Counted from the first letter of the stretch, positions 1-8,828 are shown. The stretch: DNA of 64,000 nucleotides from Vagococcus salmoninarum (GCF_003987495.1 NZ_NGJU01000006.1:1-64000), one strand, 5' to 3'. The notes: a model not told the origin generated them from the letters alone. Numbers and translations are program-made.

Positions 1-45
1 TGTACGGAGCGGACTAGTACTAATCGGTCGAGGACTTAACCAAGA
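1..45 (+). rRNA. 23S rRNA, 3' end only
   Basis: The first bases match the conserved 3' terminus of bacterial 23S rRNA (the GTACTAATCGGTCGAGGACT segment). The rest of the gene lies left of the window. The exact mature end is approximate. Confidence 0.93.
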
Positions 46-142
46 TTTACACGTAGGATTCACGATTATGTTTTGATTAACTTCAACATCCAGTTTTGAG
101 TGAGCAAACTTATAGATTGTTTACTTAGTAACACCATATAAG

Positions 143-258
<116 letters not shown>

Positions 259-268
259 TTTAATATTT

Positions 269-341
269 GGAGGTTTAGCTCAGCTGGGAGAGCATCTGCC
301 TTACAAGCAGAGGGTCAGCGGTTCGATCCCGTTAACCTCCA
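269..341 (+). tRNA. tRNA-Val(TAC)
   Basis: Complete cloverleaf; acceptor GGAGGTT/AACCTCC, anticodon loop CTTACAA. The 3' CCA is not encoded. Confidence 0.96.
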
Positions 342-344
342 TAT

Positions 345-417
345 GATTCGTTAGCTCAGTTGGTAGAGCATCTGACTTTTAATCAGAGGGTCACTGGTTC
401 GAACCCAGTACGAGTCA
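345..417 (+). tRNA. tRNA-Lys(TTT)
   Basis: Acceptor GATTCGT/ACGAGTC with one G-T pair; anticodon loop CTTTTAA. No encoded CCA. Confidence 0.96.
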
Positions 418-430
418 TTAGATAGATCTT

Positions 431-512
431 GCGGGTGTGGCGGAATTGGCAGACGCACTAGATTTAGGATCTAGCGCTTAACGGCGTGGGGGTTCAAGTC
501 CCTTCACCCGCA
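431..512 (+). tRNA. tRNA-Leu(TAG)
   Basis: Class II tRNA with a long variable arm; acceptor GCGGGTG/CACCCGC; anticodon loop TTTAGGA. Confidence 0.95.
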
Positions 513-532
513 CTTTCAGAATTTTGAAATTA

Positions 533-605
533 GCCGGCTTAGCTCAGTTGGTAGAGCATCTGATTTGTAATCAGAGGGTCGAGGGTTCAACTCCTTTAGC
601 CGGCA
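533..605 (+). tRNA. tRNA-Thr(TGT)
   Basis: Acceptor GCCGGCT/AGCCGGC; anticodon loop TTTGTAA. Confidence 0.96.
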
Positions 606-610
606 TTTAT

Positions 611-682
611 GCGAAAGTAGTTCAGTGGTAGAACACCACCTTGCCAAGGTGGGGGTCGCGAGTTCGAACCTCGTCTTTCGCT
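611..682 (+). tRNA. tRNA-Gly(GCC)
   Basis: Acceptor GCGAAAG/CTTTCGC; anticodon loop TTGCCAA. Confidence 0.96.
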
Positions 683-722
683 TTTGTTTTATATAAAGCA
701 ATAAGAAGTCCAGTTATATTCA

Positions 723-808
723 GCCGGGGTGGCGGAACTGGCAGACGCACAGGACTTAAAATCCTGCGGTAAGTAATTATCGTGCCGGTTCGATTCCGGC
801 CCTCGGCA
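723..808 (+). tRNA. tRNA-Leu(TAA)
   Basis: Class II tRNA with long variable arm; acceptor GCCGGGG/CCTCGGC; anticodon loop CTTAAAA. Confidence 0.95.
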
Positions 809-820
809 TAGTCACAAGTA

Positions 821-894
821 GCACCCATAGCTCAATTGGATAGAGTACCTGACTACGAATCAGGCGGTTAGAGGTTCGACTCCTCTTGGGTGCA
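821..894 (+). tRNA. tRNA-Arg(ACG)
   Basis: Acceptor GCACCCA/TGGGTGC; anticodon loop CTACGAA, the A34 normally being edited to inosine. Confidence 0.96.
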
Positions 895-912
895 TGACCG
901 TAAGGTTATTTA

Positions 913-986
913 CGGGAAGTAGCTCAGCTTGGTAGAGCACTTGGTTTGGGACCAAGGGGTCGCAGGTTCGAATCCTGTCTTCCCGA
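913..986 (+). tRNA. tRNA-Pro(TGG)
   Basis: Acceptor CGGGAAG/CTTCCCG; anticodon loop TTTGGGA. Confidence 0.96.
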
Positions 987-1001
987 TTCATTTTAATACA
1001 A

Positions 1002-1075
1002 CGCGGCGTAGCTCAGCTGGCTAGAGCGTCCGGTTCATACCCGGGAGGTCGGGGGTTCGATCCCCTCTGCCGCGA
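1002..1075 (+). tRNA. tRNA-Met(CAT), elongator
   Basis: Anticodon loop TTCATAC. Position 1 pairs with position 72, unlike the initiator, and the body resembles Bacillus elongator tRNA-Met. Followed by the Ile2-type CAT tRNA, as in the Bacillus trnB order. Confidence 0.9.
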
Positions 1076-1094
1076 TTCTTTTTGCCTAGAACTT

Positions 1095-1168
1095 GGACCT
1101 TTAGCTCAGTTGGTTAGAGCAAACGGCTCATAACCGTTCGGTCGTAGGTTCGAGTCCTACAAGGTCCA
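1095..1168 (+). tRNA. tRNA-Ile2(CAT), probable lysidine-modified AUA reader
   Basis: Acceptor GGACCTT/AAGGTCC and anticodon loop CTCATAA. The body matches the Gram-positive tRNA in which C34 is converted to lysidine by TilS, so it is probably Ile2 and not Met. A near copy is carried by the prophage at 53757-53830. Confidence 0.85.
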
Positions 1169-1178
1169 TTAAGAATTC

Positions 1179-1268
1179 GGAGGATTACCCAAGTCCGGCT
1201 GAAGGGAACGGTCTTGAAAACCGTCAGATGTGTAAAAGCATGCAAGGGTTCGAATCCCTTATCCTCCT
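1179..1268 (+). tRNA. tRNA-Ser(TGA), copy 1
   Basis: Class II tRNA; acceptor GGAGGAT/ATCCTCC; anticodon TGA. First member of a 314-bp block repeated at 1873. Confidence 0.95.
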
Positions 1269-1289
1269 TCATTTTCAATTTAATAATAT

Positions 1290-1362
<73 letters not shown>

Positions 1363-1411
1363 TCACTTTGAGAAATCAAAGTAAGTTTTATGTGACGTAT
1401 TACATGAAATT

Positions 1412-1485
1412 GGTTTGGTAGTTCAGTTGGTTAGAATGCCTGCCTGTCACGCAGGAGGTCGCGGGTTCGAGTCCCGTCCAGACCG
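1412..1485 (+). tRNA. tRNA-Asp(GTC), copy 1
   Basis: Acceptor GGTTTGG/CCAGACC; anticodon loop CTGTCAC; discriminator G as usual for Asp. Confidence 0.95.
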
Positions 1486-1500
1486 TTTTAAAATTGTTTT

Positions 1501-1571
1501 GCGGGTGTAGTTTAGTGGTAAAACCTCAGCCTTCCAAGCTGATGATGTGAGTTCGATTCTCATCACCCGCT
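1501..1571 (+). tRNA. tRNA-Gly(TCC), copy 1
   Basis: Acceptor GCGGGTG/CACCCGC; anticodon loop CTTCCAA; 71 nt. Confidence 0.95.
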
Positions 1572-1599
1572 TATACATTGTTTAATGTATAAGTTATAT

Positions 1600-1673
<74 letters not shown>

Positions 1674-1687
1674 TTATATTGAAATTT

Positions 1688-1775
1688 GGGGAAGTACTCA
1701 AGTGGCTGAAGAGGCGCCCCTGCTAAGGGTGTAGGTCGCGCAAGCGGCGCGAGGGTTCAAATCCCTCCTTCTCCG
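1688..1775 (+). tRNA. tRNA-Ser(GCT)
   Basis: Class II tRNA with long variable arm; anticodon loop CTGCTAA. Present once in the cluster. Confidence 0.95.
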
Positions 1776-1790
1776 TATTTTTAATAGTCA

Positions 1791-1862
1791 GGCCCGTTGG
1801 TCAAGCGGTTAAGACACCGCCCTTTCACGGCGGTATCACGGGTTCGATTCCCGTACGGGTCA
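1791..1862 (+). tRNA. tRNA-Glu(TTC), copy 1
   Basis: Acceptor GGCCCGT/ACGGGTC; anticodon TTC. Confidence 0.96.
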
Positions 1863-1872
1863 TAGTATTTCC

Positions 1873-1962
1873 GGAGGATTACCCAAGTCCGGCTGAAGGG
1901 AACGGTCTTGAAAACCGTCAGATGTGTAAAAGCATGCAAGGGTTCGAATCCCTTATCCTCCT
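1873..1962 (+). tRNA. tRNA-Ser(TGA), copy 2
   Basis: Identical to the gene at 1179; starts the second copy of the duplicated block. Confidence 0.95.
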
Positions 1963-1983
1963 TCATTTTTAATTTAATAATAT

Positions 1984-2056
<73 letters not shown>

Positions 2057-2105
2057 TCACTTTGAGAAATCAAAGTAAGTTTTATGTGACGTATTACATG
2101 AAATT

Positions 2106-2179
2106 GGTTTGGTAGTTCAGTTGGTTAGAATGCCTGCCTGTCACGCAGGAGGTCGCGGGTTCGAGTCCCGTCCAGACCG
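2106..2179 (+). tRNA. tRNA-Asp(GTC), copy 2
   Basis: Identical to the copy at 1412, and the spacer before it is also identical. Confidence 0.95.
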
Positions 2180-2205
2180 TTTTAAAGATTTTAAATTAAG
2201 TTTTT

Positions 2206-2278
2206 GGCTTAGTAGCTCAGTTGGTAGAGCAACGGATTGAAGCTCCGTGTGTCGGCAGTTCGATTCTGTCCTGAGCCA
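2206..2278 (+). tRNA. tRNA-Phe(GAA)
   Basis: Acceptor GGCTTAG/CTGAGCC; anticodon loop TTGAAGC. Present only in the second half of the cluster. Confidence 0.95.
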
Positions 2279-2283
2279 TTTTA

Positions 2284-2354
2284 GCGGGTGTAGTTTAGTG
2301 GTAAAACCTCAGCCTTCCAAGCTGATGATGTGAGTTCGATTCTCATCACCCGCT
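2284..2354 (+). tRNA. tRNA-Gly(TCC), copy 2
   Basis: Same sequence as the gene at 1501, with different flanking spacers. Confidence 0.95.
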
Positions 2355-2385
2355 CTTTGTTTTTTTTTTGCGAAAAAGCAGACAA

Positions 2386-2459
<74 letters not shown>

Positions 2460-2477
2460 TATTTACTTATTATATCT

Positions 2478-2549
2478 GGCCCGTTGGTCAAGCGGTTAAG
2501 ACACCGCCCTTTCACGGCGGTATCACGGGTTCGATTCCCGTACGGGTCA
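2478..2549 (+). tRNA. tRNA-Glu(TTC), copy 2
   Basis: Same sequence as the gene at 1791; last tRNA of the operon. Confidence 0.95.
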
Positions 2550-2555
2550 TCCTTA

Positions 2556-2580
2556 AGAACTAGTTTAGTTCTTTTTTTTT
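2556..2580 (+). terminator. Terminator of the rrn-tRNA operon
   Basis: A 7-bp stem AGAACTA/TAGTTCT with a 3-nt loop runs straight into a T tract, seven bases after the last tRNA. Confidence 0.85.
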
Positions 2581-2756
2581 GCTTAAAAATAAGTATGAAT
2601 GAGAGCCTGTTGTAGTAGGGGCGAGCAGTGGCGTAGATCCTACGACATAATTAATCAATATTAAAAAGAGCAGCCTGATTTGTTAGACAGATAGCAGCAG
2701 TTTGAAAGCATTTAGTCGGAAAGGATGAAGTGGTTTTTAGTTTATTACATAAAAAT

Positions 2757-2783
2757 AGGTGTGAATGATAGCCATCCACACCT
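2757..2783 (-). terminator. Weak terminator behind the membrane-protein gene
   Basis: Inverted repeat AGGTGTG/CACACCT; on the minus strand it is followed by an ATTTTTATG stretch. Between 2581 and 2756 I see no gene or recognisable element. Confidence 0.5.
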
Positions 2784-2792
2784 AAAGAGTCT

Positions 2793-3563
2793 TTAATTAA
2801 AGTAAAACAGTGCCAAATTAATGATAACACTAGCAATCACAACGATCTGTGCTAAAGTGTTATTTTTTTGTTTCCAGTAAAAAGCTAGTAAAGTAGCAAT
2901 TAAAAAAAGGCCGATCATAATGATTGTCAAGCTGATGTTCAGCTCTTTCTGAATGTTTTTTGTGATTAAGAAAAGGGCAGTCCCTATGAAAGTTGGGACT
3001 AAATAGAGGAAGTCGCTTTTTTTAAGAGTGTGTTGATTTTGGCGAATTAATTTTAGTAAAAGAGAACCGGTTAAAATCATTAAAGTACTAAATATATAAG
3101 GTTGAAAGTATAAAAGTTGAAAATTATAAGGGTAACTAATGCTAATAATTAAATTAAAGACAATGCCTTTAAATAAAGCATTCATTAGAAAGTATAAAAA
3201 GGACTCTTGATAGTTGAATTGGTCAGAAAAAAGTAAGAAGTGAAAGACCTCATAACTAAGTAAAATTAAGCCATATTGATAAGTGAAGGCGTTACTAATT
3301 GTGATAATCATGATCATTGAAATGGCAAACTTAACACTAAAAACTTTTAAAGGGAAAGTATGATTAACAAAATCAGGATGAGTCATCATATACTCAAAAA
3401 TCTGTGACCATAAGAGGTAAAGGATAAACACAAAGAGTCCAAAAGAAAAGGCAACTTTTTGTTCAATTAAGATGATTCCTGGTAATAAAGAAGCAAATGT
3501 TTGGAGAGAGACAACGATCAACAAGAGATAAACGGTGCTCGGTATCTTTTTTAAAATATTCAA
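2793..3563 (-). CDS. Polytopic membrane protein of unknown function
   Basis: A 256-residue, very hydrophobic protein with about seven or eight predicted membrane segments spread over its length and short charged loops (for example around KLIRQNQ and YWKQKNN). It lacks motifs that I recognise, so no function is proposed. The start is a TTG preceded at some distance by AAAGG on the minus strand. It is transcribed away from metK, with the metK riboswitch in the shared upstream region, and appears to be a single-gene unit ending in a weak hairpin. Confidence 0.7.
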   Translation of the reverse strand: MNILKKIPSTVYLLLIVVSLQTFASLLPGIILIEQKVAFSFGLFVFILYLLWSQIFEYMMTHPDFVNHTFPLKVFSVKFAISMIMIITISNAFTYQYGLILLSYEVFHFLLFSDQFNYQESFLYFLMNALFKGIVFNLIISISYPYNFQLLYFQPYIFSTLMILTGSLLLKLIRQNQHTLKKSDFLYLVPTFIGTALFLITKNIQKELNISLTIIMIGLFLIATLLAFYWKQKNNTLAQIVVIASVIINLALFYFN

Positions 3564-3671
3564 AATAGGTCAACCTTTCTTTTCTGCTATTAGTCCATGG
3601 TATTAAAACTTTCAAGTAAGGTCAAGTTAAGCTTTTGTTACAATAAAAGATGTGCTTTTAGATTTGAAATT

Positions 3672-3680
3672 TGTTATACT
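3672..3680 (+). promoter_or_regulatory. metK promoter, extended -10
   Basis: TGTTATACT contains the TGn extension plus a TATACT -10 box, placing transcription start near 3687, where the riboswitch helix begins. No good -35 is visible. Confidence 0.65.
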
Positions 3681-3686
3681 AGGAAT

Positions 3687-3763
3687 GTTGCAAGTTCCCG
3701 ATAGGATTCAGAAAAAACATCATTTTTTTTGAAAATGCCTTGTAACCGAAAAGATAGAGGGGG
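3687..3763 (+). promoter_or_regulatory. SMK-box (SAM-III) riboswitch of metK
   Basis: GTTGCAAG at 3687 pairs with CTTGTAAC about 50 nt downstream. The conserved GTTCCCGATAGGAT and CCTTGTAACCGAA blocks of the Lactobacillales SMK box are present. The GAGGGGG Shine-Dalgarno at 3757-3763 is part of the element. In this family SAM binding pairs the Shine-Dalgarno with an anti-SD strand and blocks metK translation. Confidence 0.93.
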
Positions 3764-3773
3764 AATAGTAGAA

Positions 3774-4961
3774 ATGAAAGAAAAATATTTATTTACATCA
3801 GAGTCAGTCTCAGAAGGACATCCGGATAAGATTGCTGATCAAATTAGTGATGCGATTTTAGACGCCTTGCTAGAACAAGATCCAATGGCCCGAGTAGCTT
3901 GTGAAACATCAGTTACGACCGGTTTAGTGTTAGTCTTTGGTGAGATTACAACGACGGCTTATGTCGACATTCAAAAGGTTGTTCGGGAAACAATTAAAGG
4001 AATAGGTTACACGCGAGCTAAGTTTGGTTTTGACGGCGATACATGCGCGGTGATGGTGGCAATTGACGAGCAATCACCAGATATCGCCCAAGGGGTAAAC
4101 GAGTCCTTAGAAGCCAGAGAATCAGCTGAAGAGAGTGCAGATATTGGTGCCGGTGACCAAGGCTTAATGTTTGGCTTTGCTTCAAATGAAACGGCGGAAT
4201 TAATGCCCTTACCGATCTCTTTGAGTCATAAGTTAACAAAACGGTTAGCTGACTTACGAAAATCTGAAGAACTGGCTTATTTACGACCAGATGCTAAGTC
4301 TCAAGTAACTGTCGAATACGATGAAGATGGTAAACCATTCCGAGTGGACGCCGTCGTCATTAGTACTCAACATGATGAGTTAGTTTCTTTAGAACAAATT
4401 CACAAAGATGTGAAGGAGTTAGTGATTTTCCCAGTGATTCCTGCCGAATTACTTGACGACAAGACGAAGTATTATATTAACCCAACTGGTCGCTTCGTCA
4501 TTGGTGGACCTCAAGGGGATTCAGGCTTAACTGGTCGGAAAATTATCGTTGATACTTATGGGGGCTATGCCCGTCATGGTGGTGGCGCATTTTCTGGTAA
4601 AGATGCGACAAAAGTTGACCGTTCAGCTAGTTACGCAGCCCGTTACATTGCCAAAAACATTGTGGCAGCGAAATTAGCTGACAAATGTGAAGTTCAATTA
4701 GCCTATGCTATCGGCGTGGCGCAACCTGTCTCAATTTCGGTTGATACATTTAACACCGGAGCTGTTAGTCAAGAACGACTAATTAAAGCGATCCGGGAAA
4801 ATTTTGATTTACGTCCAGCAGGAATTATTGAGATGCTTGATTTACGCAAGCCAATCTATCAAAAAACAGCTGCTTATGGACATTTCGGTCGTACAGATGT
4901 TGACTTTACATGGGAACGCACAGACAAAGTAGCGGACTTATTAAAAAGTGTAGCAGAGTAA
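3774..4961 (+). CDS. metK: S-adenosylmethionine synthetase
   Basis: This enzyme makes S-adenosylmethionine from methionine and ATP in the cytosol. The 395-residue product is standard length and shows the family signatures [18 protein letters not shown] near the N-terminus, [12 protein letters not shown] (the ATP-binding hexapeptide region) near residue 120, and [19 protein letters not shown]-like sequence near residue 265. I chose the ATG at 3774, ten bases after the GGGGG Shine-Dalgarno, over an upstream TTG at 3729 that lies inside the SMK riboswitch. The gene is monocistronic with its own terminator. Confidence 0.97.
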   Translation: MKEKYLFTSESVSEGHPDKIADQISDAILDALLEQDPMARVACETSVTTGLVLVFGEITTTAYVDIQKVVRETIKGIGYTRAKFGFDGDTCAVMVAIDEQSPDIAQGVNESLEARESAEESADIGAGDQGLMFGFASNETAELMPLPISLSHKLTKRLADLRKSEELAYLRPDAKSQVTVEYDEDGKPFRVDAVVISTQHDELVSLEQIHKDVKELVIFPVIPAELLDDKTKYYINPTGRFVIGGPQGDSGLTGRKIIVDTYGGYARHGGGAFSGKDATKVDRSASYAARYIAKNIVAAKLADKCEVQLAYAIGVAQPVSISVDTFNTGAVSQERLIKAIRENFDLRPAGIIEMLDLRKPIYQKTAAYGHFGRTDVDFTWERTDKVADLLKSVAE

Positions 4962-4966
4962 TAGAG

Positions 4967-5010
4967 GCGACTCCTAGAGAAAGCATCTTTCTTTAGGAGT
5001 CGCTATTTTT
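4967..5010 (+). terminator. metK terminator
   Basis: Ten-bp stem GCGACTCCTA/TAGGAGTCGC followed by TATTTTT, six bases after the metK stop. Confidence 0.85.
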
Positions 5011-5034
5011 GAAGAAGAAAGTTAGGAGAATAAG

Positions 5035-6513
5035 ATGAATAGAAAAGAAACAAATGTAAAAATAGTTACTTTAACAGTGTTTATCGCAACCTTTATGACT
5101 GCGATTGAAGCAACGATCGTTTCCACAGCTATGCCGACGATTGCCGGTGAGTTAAAAGGTGGGGAAATTATGAGTTGGGTATTCTCAATTTATTTATTAA
5201 CAAACGCAATGATGACTCCTGTCTATGGGAAGTTAGCCGATCGGATTGGGCGCAAGCCAGTCTTTTTATTTGGTATTATTGTCTTTATTATCGGTTCATC
5301 TTTATGTGGTGTCTCAGTTAACATGCTCCAGTTAATTATTTTTAGAGCGATTCAAGGAATTGGGGCTGGGGCGATTATGCCAGTAGCTTTAACGATTATT
5401 GCTGATATTTATGCCATTGATAAGCGGGCAAAAATCTTAGGTTTGAATAGTGCCTTCTGGGGAATTGCCAGTGTCGTTGGTCCCTTATGTGGTGGCTTTA
5501 TCGTTGATACGATCGGTTGGCATTGGATTTTCTTTGTCAATGTTCCAATCGGCATTGTCTTATTGTTCTTAATTATGATTTACTTAGTGGAACCGAAAAA
5601 TGAACGAGCGAAGCAACCGATTGATGTTGCTGGTAGTTTATTATTAATGGCCTTGCTGTTAACCTTACTTTATGGCTTCCAAACGTTAAGTGAAAGTAGT
5701 GGTTTAGCATGGCAAACAGTGGTTTGTTTTGGCTTAACGATTACTTTTGGGATTCTCTTTTGGTTTGTTGAAAAACGAGCAAAAGATCCGGTTATTTCAC
5801 TCGATTTATTTAAAAATAAAACCTTTATGATTGTCAATGTGATTGCGGCTTTAGTTAGTGGCTTCTTAATGGGAATCGATGTTTATATCCCAATGTGGAT
5901 GCAAGGAGTTCTAGGCTTAAAAGCAGCTCTCGGTGGCATGGCTTTAGCACCACTCTCATTTACTTGGATACTTGGTTCGTTAATTGCTGGAAGTTTATTA
6001 GAAAAAACTACTACAAAACGGGCGTTAACAATGGGGCTAATCATCATTATTATTGGTGGAGTCTTATTAGCTAATGCGCCGGCCACAACACCTTTCTGGG
6101 CCTTTTGTGTGATTTCTGGATTCACAGGGATCGGTTTAGGAATTACGATTACGGCAACAACAGTGAAAGCTCAAAGTTCAGTACCACAAGAAAATATTGG
6201 GGTGGCAACTTCTTTTAATACCTTGTTCCGAACCTTAGGTCAAACTGTGATGGTTTCAGTTTTTGGTGTCGTTTTAAATAGTCATTTAAATAAAGAAATG
6301 GCAATCAATGCTAACTTAGGGATTAAACGGGAAATGATTGATCAATTGTCGAATCGCGATACGTTTAGTCAATTGGCAACGGATTTAGTTGCGCCACTTA
6401 GAGAAATCCTTTATACCGGTTTACATAGTGTTTACTTTGTCGGTGTGATTTTGTTAATTGTCGCAATTATTTTAAATCAATTCCAAAAGTCAGAACGCTT
6501 AGTTCAACAATAA
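5035..6513 (+). CDS. MFS multidrug efflux transporter, DHA2 (EmrB/QacA) family
   Basis: A 492-residue integral membrane protein, the length of 14-TM proton-coupled drug exporters. The first segment carries the DHA2-type sequence IEATIVSTAMPTIAGEL (an acidic residue in TM1), followed by motif A GKLADRIGRKPVF between TM2 and TM3, and a motif-C-like GIASVVGPLCGGFIVD in TM5. Probable role: export of toxic hydrophobic compounds; the substrate cannot be read from the sequence. AGGAG lies upstream of the ATG. It is separated from metK by a terminator and ends at a strong bidirectional terminator, so it is likely expressed alone. Confidence 0.88.
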   Translation: MNRKETNVKIVTLTVFIATFMTAIEATIVSTAMPTIAGELKGGEIMSWVFSIYLLTNAMMTPVYGKLADRIGRKPVFLFGIIVFIIGSSLCGVSVNMLQLIIFRAIQGIGAGAIMPVALTIIADIYAIDKRAKILGLNSAFWGIASVVGPLCGGFIVDTIGWHWIFFVNVPIGIVLLFLIMIYLVEPKNERAKQPIDVAGSLLLMALLLTLLYGFQTLSESSGLAWQTVVCFGLTITFGILFWFVEKRAKDPVISLDLFKNKTFMIVNVIAALVSGFLMGIDVYIPMWMQGVLGLKAALGGMALAPLSFTWILGSLIAGSLLEKTTTKRALTMGLIIIIIGGVLLANAPATTPFWAFCVISGFTGIGLGITITATTVKAQSSVPQENIGVATSFNTLFRTLGQTVMVSVFGVVLNSHLNKEMAINANLGIKREMIDQLSNRDTFSQLATDLVAPLREILYTGLHSVYFVGVILLIVAIILNQFQKSERLVQQ

Positions 6514-6514
6514 T

Positions 6515-6565
6515 AAAAAGCTTAAAACCTGCAAATTTGAATCAGCAGGTTTTAAGCTTTTTTTT
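6515..6565. terminator. Bidirectional terminator between the MFS gene and mnmM
   Basis: Long inverted repeat (AAAAAGCTTAAAACCTGC / GCAGGTTTTAAGCTTTTT) with A and T tracts on the two sides. It overlaps the mnmM stop codon. Confidence 0.88.
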
Positions 6566-7118
6566 CAATGGCAATTAAGATCGGTGGTGTGTTTCGTTGG
6601 TTTATGAATTGATAAGAGAGAACATTAAAGTCTTCTTGGGGAATGCTTTCGACAAAAGCTAAGACCCCTTCTTTTTCAGCTAAGCCGCCATCGTGGCCAT
6701 AATAAACCACAACGATAATTCGTCCGCAAGGTACTAGTCGACTTAACAAGGCTTGTAATGCTTGAATAGTTGTCGGGCTAGTTGTAATAATTTTTTTATC
6801 ACTTTTTGGTAAGTAGCCAAGATTGAAAATCCCTGCCTTAATAGGTGTTTCTACGGGAATGGTTTGCTCAATTGTTTCGTGGCCTTGATTAAAAAGAGTC
6901 ACACGTGCCGTAAGATTAGCAGCTGTGAGCTTTTCCTGGGTGTTAACAAGACCTTGAGCTTGAATATCGTAACCATAAACGTGACCGGTCGAACCGACTA
7001 ACTCAGCTAAAAAAAGGGTGTCGTGACCATTACCAACGGTGGCATCGACGACGACATCACCTTCAGTAATGATTTCTGCTAACAAGTCATGGCTATAACG
7101 TAAAGCGGTTTTTAACAT
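6552..7118 (-). CDS. mnmM: tRNA (mnm5s2U34)-methyltransferase MnmM (YtqB family)
   Basis: A 188-residue class I SAM-dependent methyltransferase. Motif I appears as VVDATVGNGHDTLFLA near residue 25 and a catalytic-site motif as FNLGYLPKSDK near residue 98, as in the YtqB/MnmM family that performs the last methylation of mnm5(s2)U34 in Gram-positive tRNAs. It starts directly behind the stop of the radical SAM gene (TAA then ATG), so the two are translationally coupled, as ytqA-ytqB are in Bacillus. The family assignment is firm; the reaction follows from characterised homologues. Confidence 0.88.
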   Translation of the reverse strand: MLKTALRYSHDLLAEIITEGDVVVDATVGNGHDTLFLAELVGSTGHVYGYDIQAQGLVNTQEKLTAANLTARVTLFNQGHETIEQTIPVETPIKAGIFNLGYLPKSDKKIITTSPTTIQALQALLSRLVPCGRIIVVVYYGHDGGLAEKEGVLAFVESIPQEDFNVLSYQFINQRNTPPILIAIEKKA

Positions 7119-8078
7119 TTAACGACCAACCTTTCTAATGTTTGCACTACCTTGAAAGGTCTCTCGTCTTTTAAGTTCATCGTCAATGGCATTTAAGACT
7201 TCCCATTTTTTCAGACTCCACATCGGTCCGATAATGCTATCCCGAGGGGCATCTCCAGTTAAACGGTGAATGATAATTTCTGGTGGAATCAGTTCTAATT
7301 GATCACAAATAACTGAGACATACTCTGCTTGGGACATGAGCTCTAAGCGACCTTCTAAGTAATCACTGACCATCTTAGTATTAGTCATTAAATGGAGTAA
7401 ATGAAGTTTGATTCCTTGGATGTCTGAGTCGAGAATTGTGCGTTTAACATTTTCAATCATCATTTCCGGCGTCTCGCCAGGTAAGCCATTAATTAAATGG
7501 GTACAAACATTGATGTTGTGCTGGCGTAGTTTAGCAACACCCTCAAGATAAGTTTGATAATCATGAGCCCGGTTAATTAGCTTACTCGTATGTTCGTAAG
7601 TACTTTGTAAACCAAGTTCAACCCATAAGTAATAGCGTTGATTGAGTTCTGCTAAGTATGCAACCACATCATCAGGTAAACAATCTGGCCGGGTACCAAT
7701 TGAAATTCCGACGACGCCAGGTTGTTGTAAGACTTTCTCAAAGCGTTCCCGAATCACGGCAACTGGTGCGTGGGTATTCGTAAAGTTTTGGAAATAGACT
7801 AAGTATTGTTGAACGCCTGGCCACTTAGCATGCATCCGTTTAATTTCTTCTTGAAATTGGCTTTCTAAGGGGGCTGTGGGGGCGAGTATCATGTCGCCAG
7901 AACCAGAGACACTACAGAAGGTACAACCTCCTCTAGCGGCTGTTCCGTCCCGATTAGGACAGTCAAAGCCGCCGTCAATCGGAACTTTGAAAATCTTTTC
8001 GCCAAATTCTTGCCGAAGGGCGTAATTCCAAGTGTGATACCGTTTATTAGGATCATTTGAGAAGTTAAATTGAGACAT
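7119..8078 (-). CDS. Radical SAM protein, YtqA family (TIGR01212), probable tRNA U34 modification
   Basis: A 319-residue radical SAM protein with the cysteine cluster CPNRDGTAARGGCTFCS near residue 40 that binds the 4Fe-4S cluster. Sequences such as GISIGTRPDCLPDDV and ELGLQSTYEHTSK are typical of this subgroup. I use the ATG at 8078, preceded by CAGGTGA at proper distance; a GTG nine bases upstream lies inside that ribosome binding site. It is coupled to mnmM downstream. YtqA has been linked to the alternative Gram-positive route to mnm5s2U (proposed name MnmL); I carry that over by homology. Confidence 0.85.
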   Translation of the reverse strand: MSQFNFSNDPNKRYHTWNYALRQEFGEKIFKVPIDGGFDCPNRDGTAARGGCTFCSVSGSGDMILAPTAPLESQFQEEIKRMHAKWPGVQQYLVYFQNFTNTHAPVAVIRERFEKVLQQPGVVGISIGTRPDCLPDDVVAYLAELNQRYYLWVELGLQSTYEHTSKLINRAHDYQTYLEGVAKLRQHNINVCTHLINGLPGETPEMMIENVKRTILDSDIQGIKLHLLHLMTNTKMVSDYLEGRLELMSQAEYVSVICDQLELIPPEIIIHRLTGDAPRDSIIGPMWSLKKWEVLNAIDDELKRRETFQGSANIRKVGR

Positions 8079-8100
8079 GTTAGTCACCTGTTTTCGTAAA

Positions 8101-8760
8101 TTATTTTTGTTGGCCTTTAAAGCGCCAAACGAAGCGTTGCTTAATAAAAGTAGGGTAAGAACCTAAAAGCCAAGCCCCACCTAGTAAATAGCCGCCGAGA
8201 ATGTCTGTTGGGAAATGAACACCGGCATAAATCCGGCTTAAACCAATCGAGATTATTAGTAGCCCTAAAATAACTTGGCTAATTAAGATAAGTGTTTTAT
8301 TTTTTAGTAAGAGTGGTAATAGTAAAATTAGTGTCCCATAGAAAAGCAGACTAGCCATGGCATGGCCACTTGGAAAACTATAATGAGTGGCATGGATTAA
8401 ATGCTCAATCGTCGGACGAGGCCGTTGGAAAGCAAATTTGATGAGCCAATTACCAAAACCACCAATTAAAGCGGTATTAATAGCTAACCAAATCGCTTCA
8501 GCTTTAAATTTTTTCAGCCAGAGAAAGGCAGCAACTAGTAAGAGTAACAGGGCAATAGTCGAGCTATTCCCTAATTTTGTGACGTTTAAAAAGAAGGCGG
8601 ATTTAGTTGTTGTAATCGTATCTCGGAGTAAATGAGTCAAAGGTTCGTCTAAGATGCTCACGGTGGCGACATAAAATTTAACAATATAGCCGAGAATCAC
8701 GAAAAGCACGAGACAACAGCTGCCTGCAAAGTGCCAATATAATTGTTTACTTGAGTTCAT
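8101..8760 (-). CDS. PAP2-family membrane phosphatase (undecaprenyl-PP / lipid phosphatase)
   Basis: A 219-residue protein with about six membrane segments and the three PAP2 catalytic motifs in order: KFAFQRPRP near residue 110, PSGHAM near residue 129 and SRIYAGVHFPTD near residue 173. Such enzymes recycle undecaprenyl pyrophosphate or dephosphorylate lipid phosphates on the outer face of the membrane; which substrate applies cannot be decided here. AGGAAT precedes the ATG. It lies 14 bp upstream of the ytqA-mnmM pair on the same strand and could be cotranscribed with it. Confidence 0.9.
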   Translation of the reverse strand: MNSSKQLYWHFAGSCCLVLFVILGYIVKFYVATVSILDEPLTHLLRDTITTTKSAFFLNVTKLGNSSTIALLLLLVAAFLWLKKFKAEAIWLAINTALIGGFGNWLIKFAFQRPRPTIEHLIHATHYSFPSGHAMASLLFYGTLILLLPLLLKNKTLILISQVILGLLIISIGLSRIYAGVHFPTDILGGYLLGGAWLLGSYPTFIKQRFVWRFKGQQK

Positions 8761-8790
8761 ATATGGATTATTCCTTTCTATTCAGCAAAA

Positions 8791-8828
8791 AAGCAGTTCT
8801 TTAGTTTAACTAAAGAACTGCTTATATT
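8791..8828 (-). terminator. Terminator of the DUF1700-DUF4097 operon
   Basis: 33-nt near-perfect inverted repeat (AAGCAGTTCTTTAG / CTAAAGAACTGCTT) followed on the minus strand by a T tract. Confidence 0.82.

Noticed and set aside
3729-3773. Upstream TTG start for metK
   Set aside because: It lies inside the SMK riboswitch; the GGGGG site fits the ATG at 3774.
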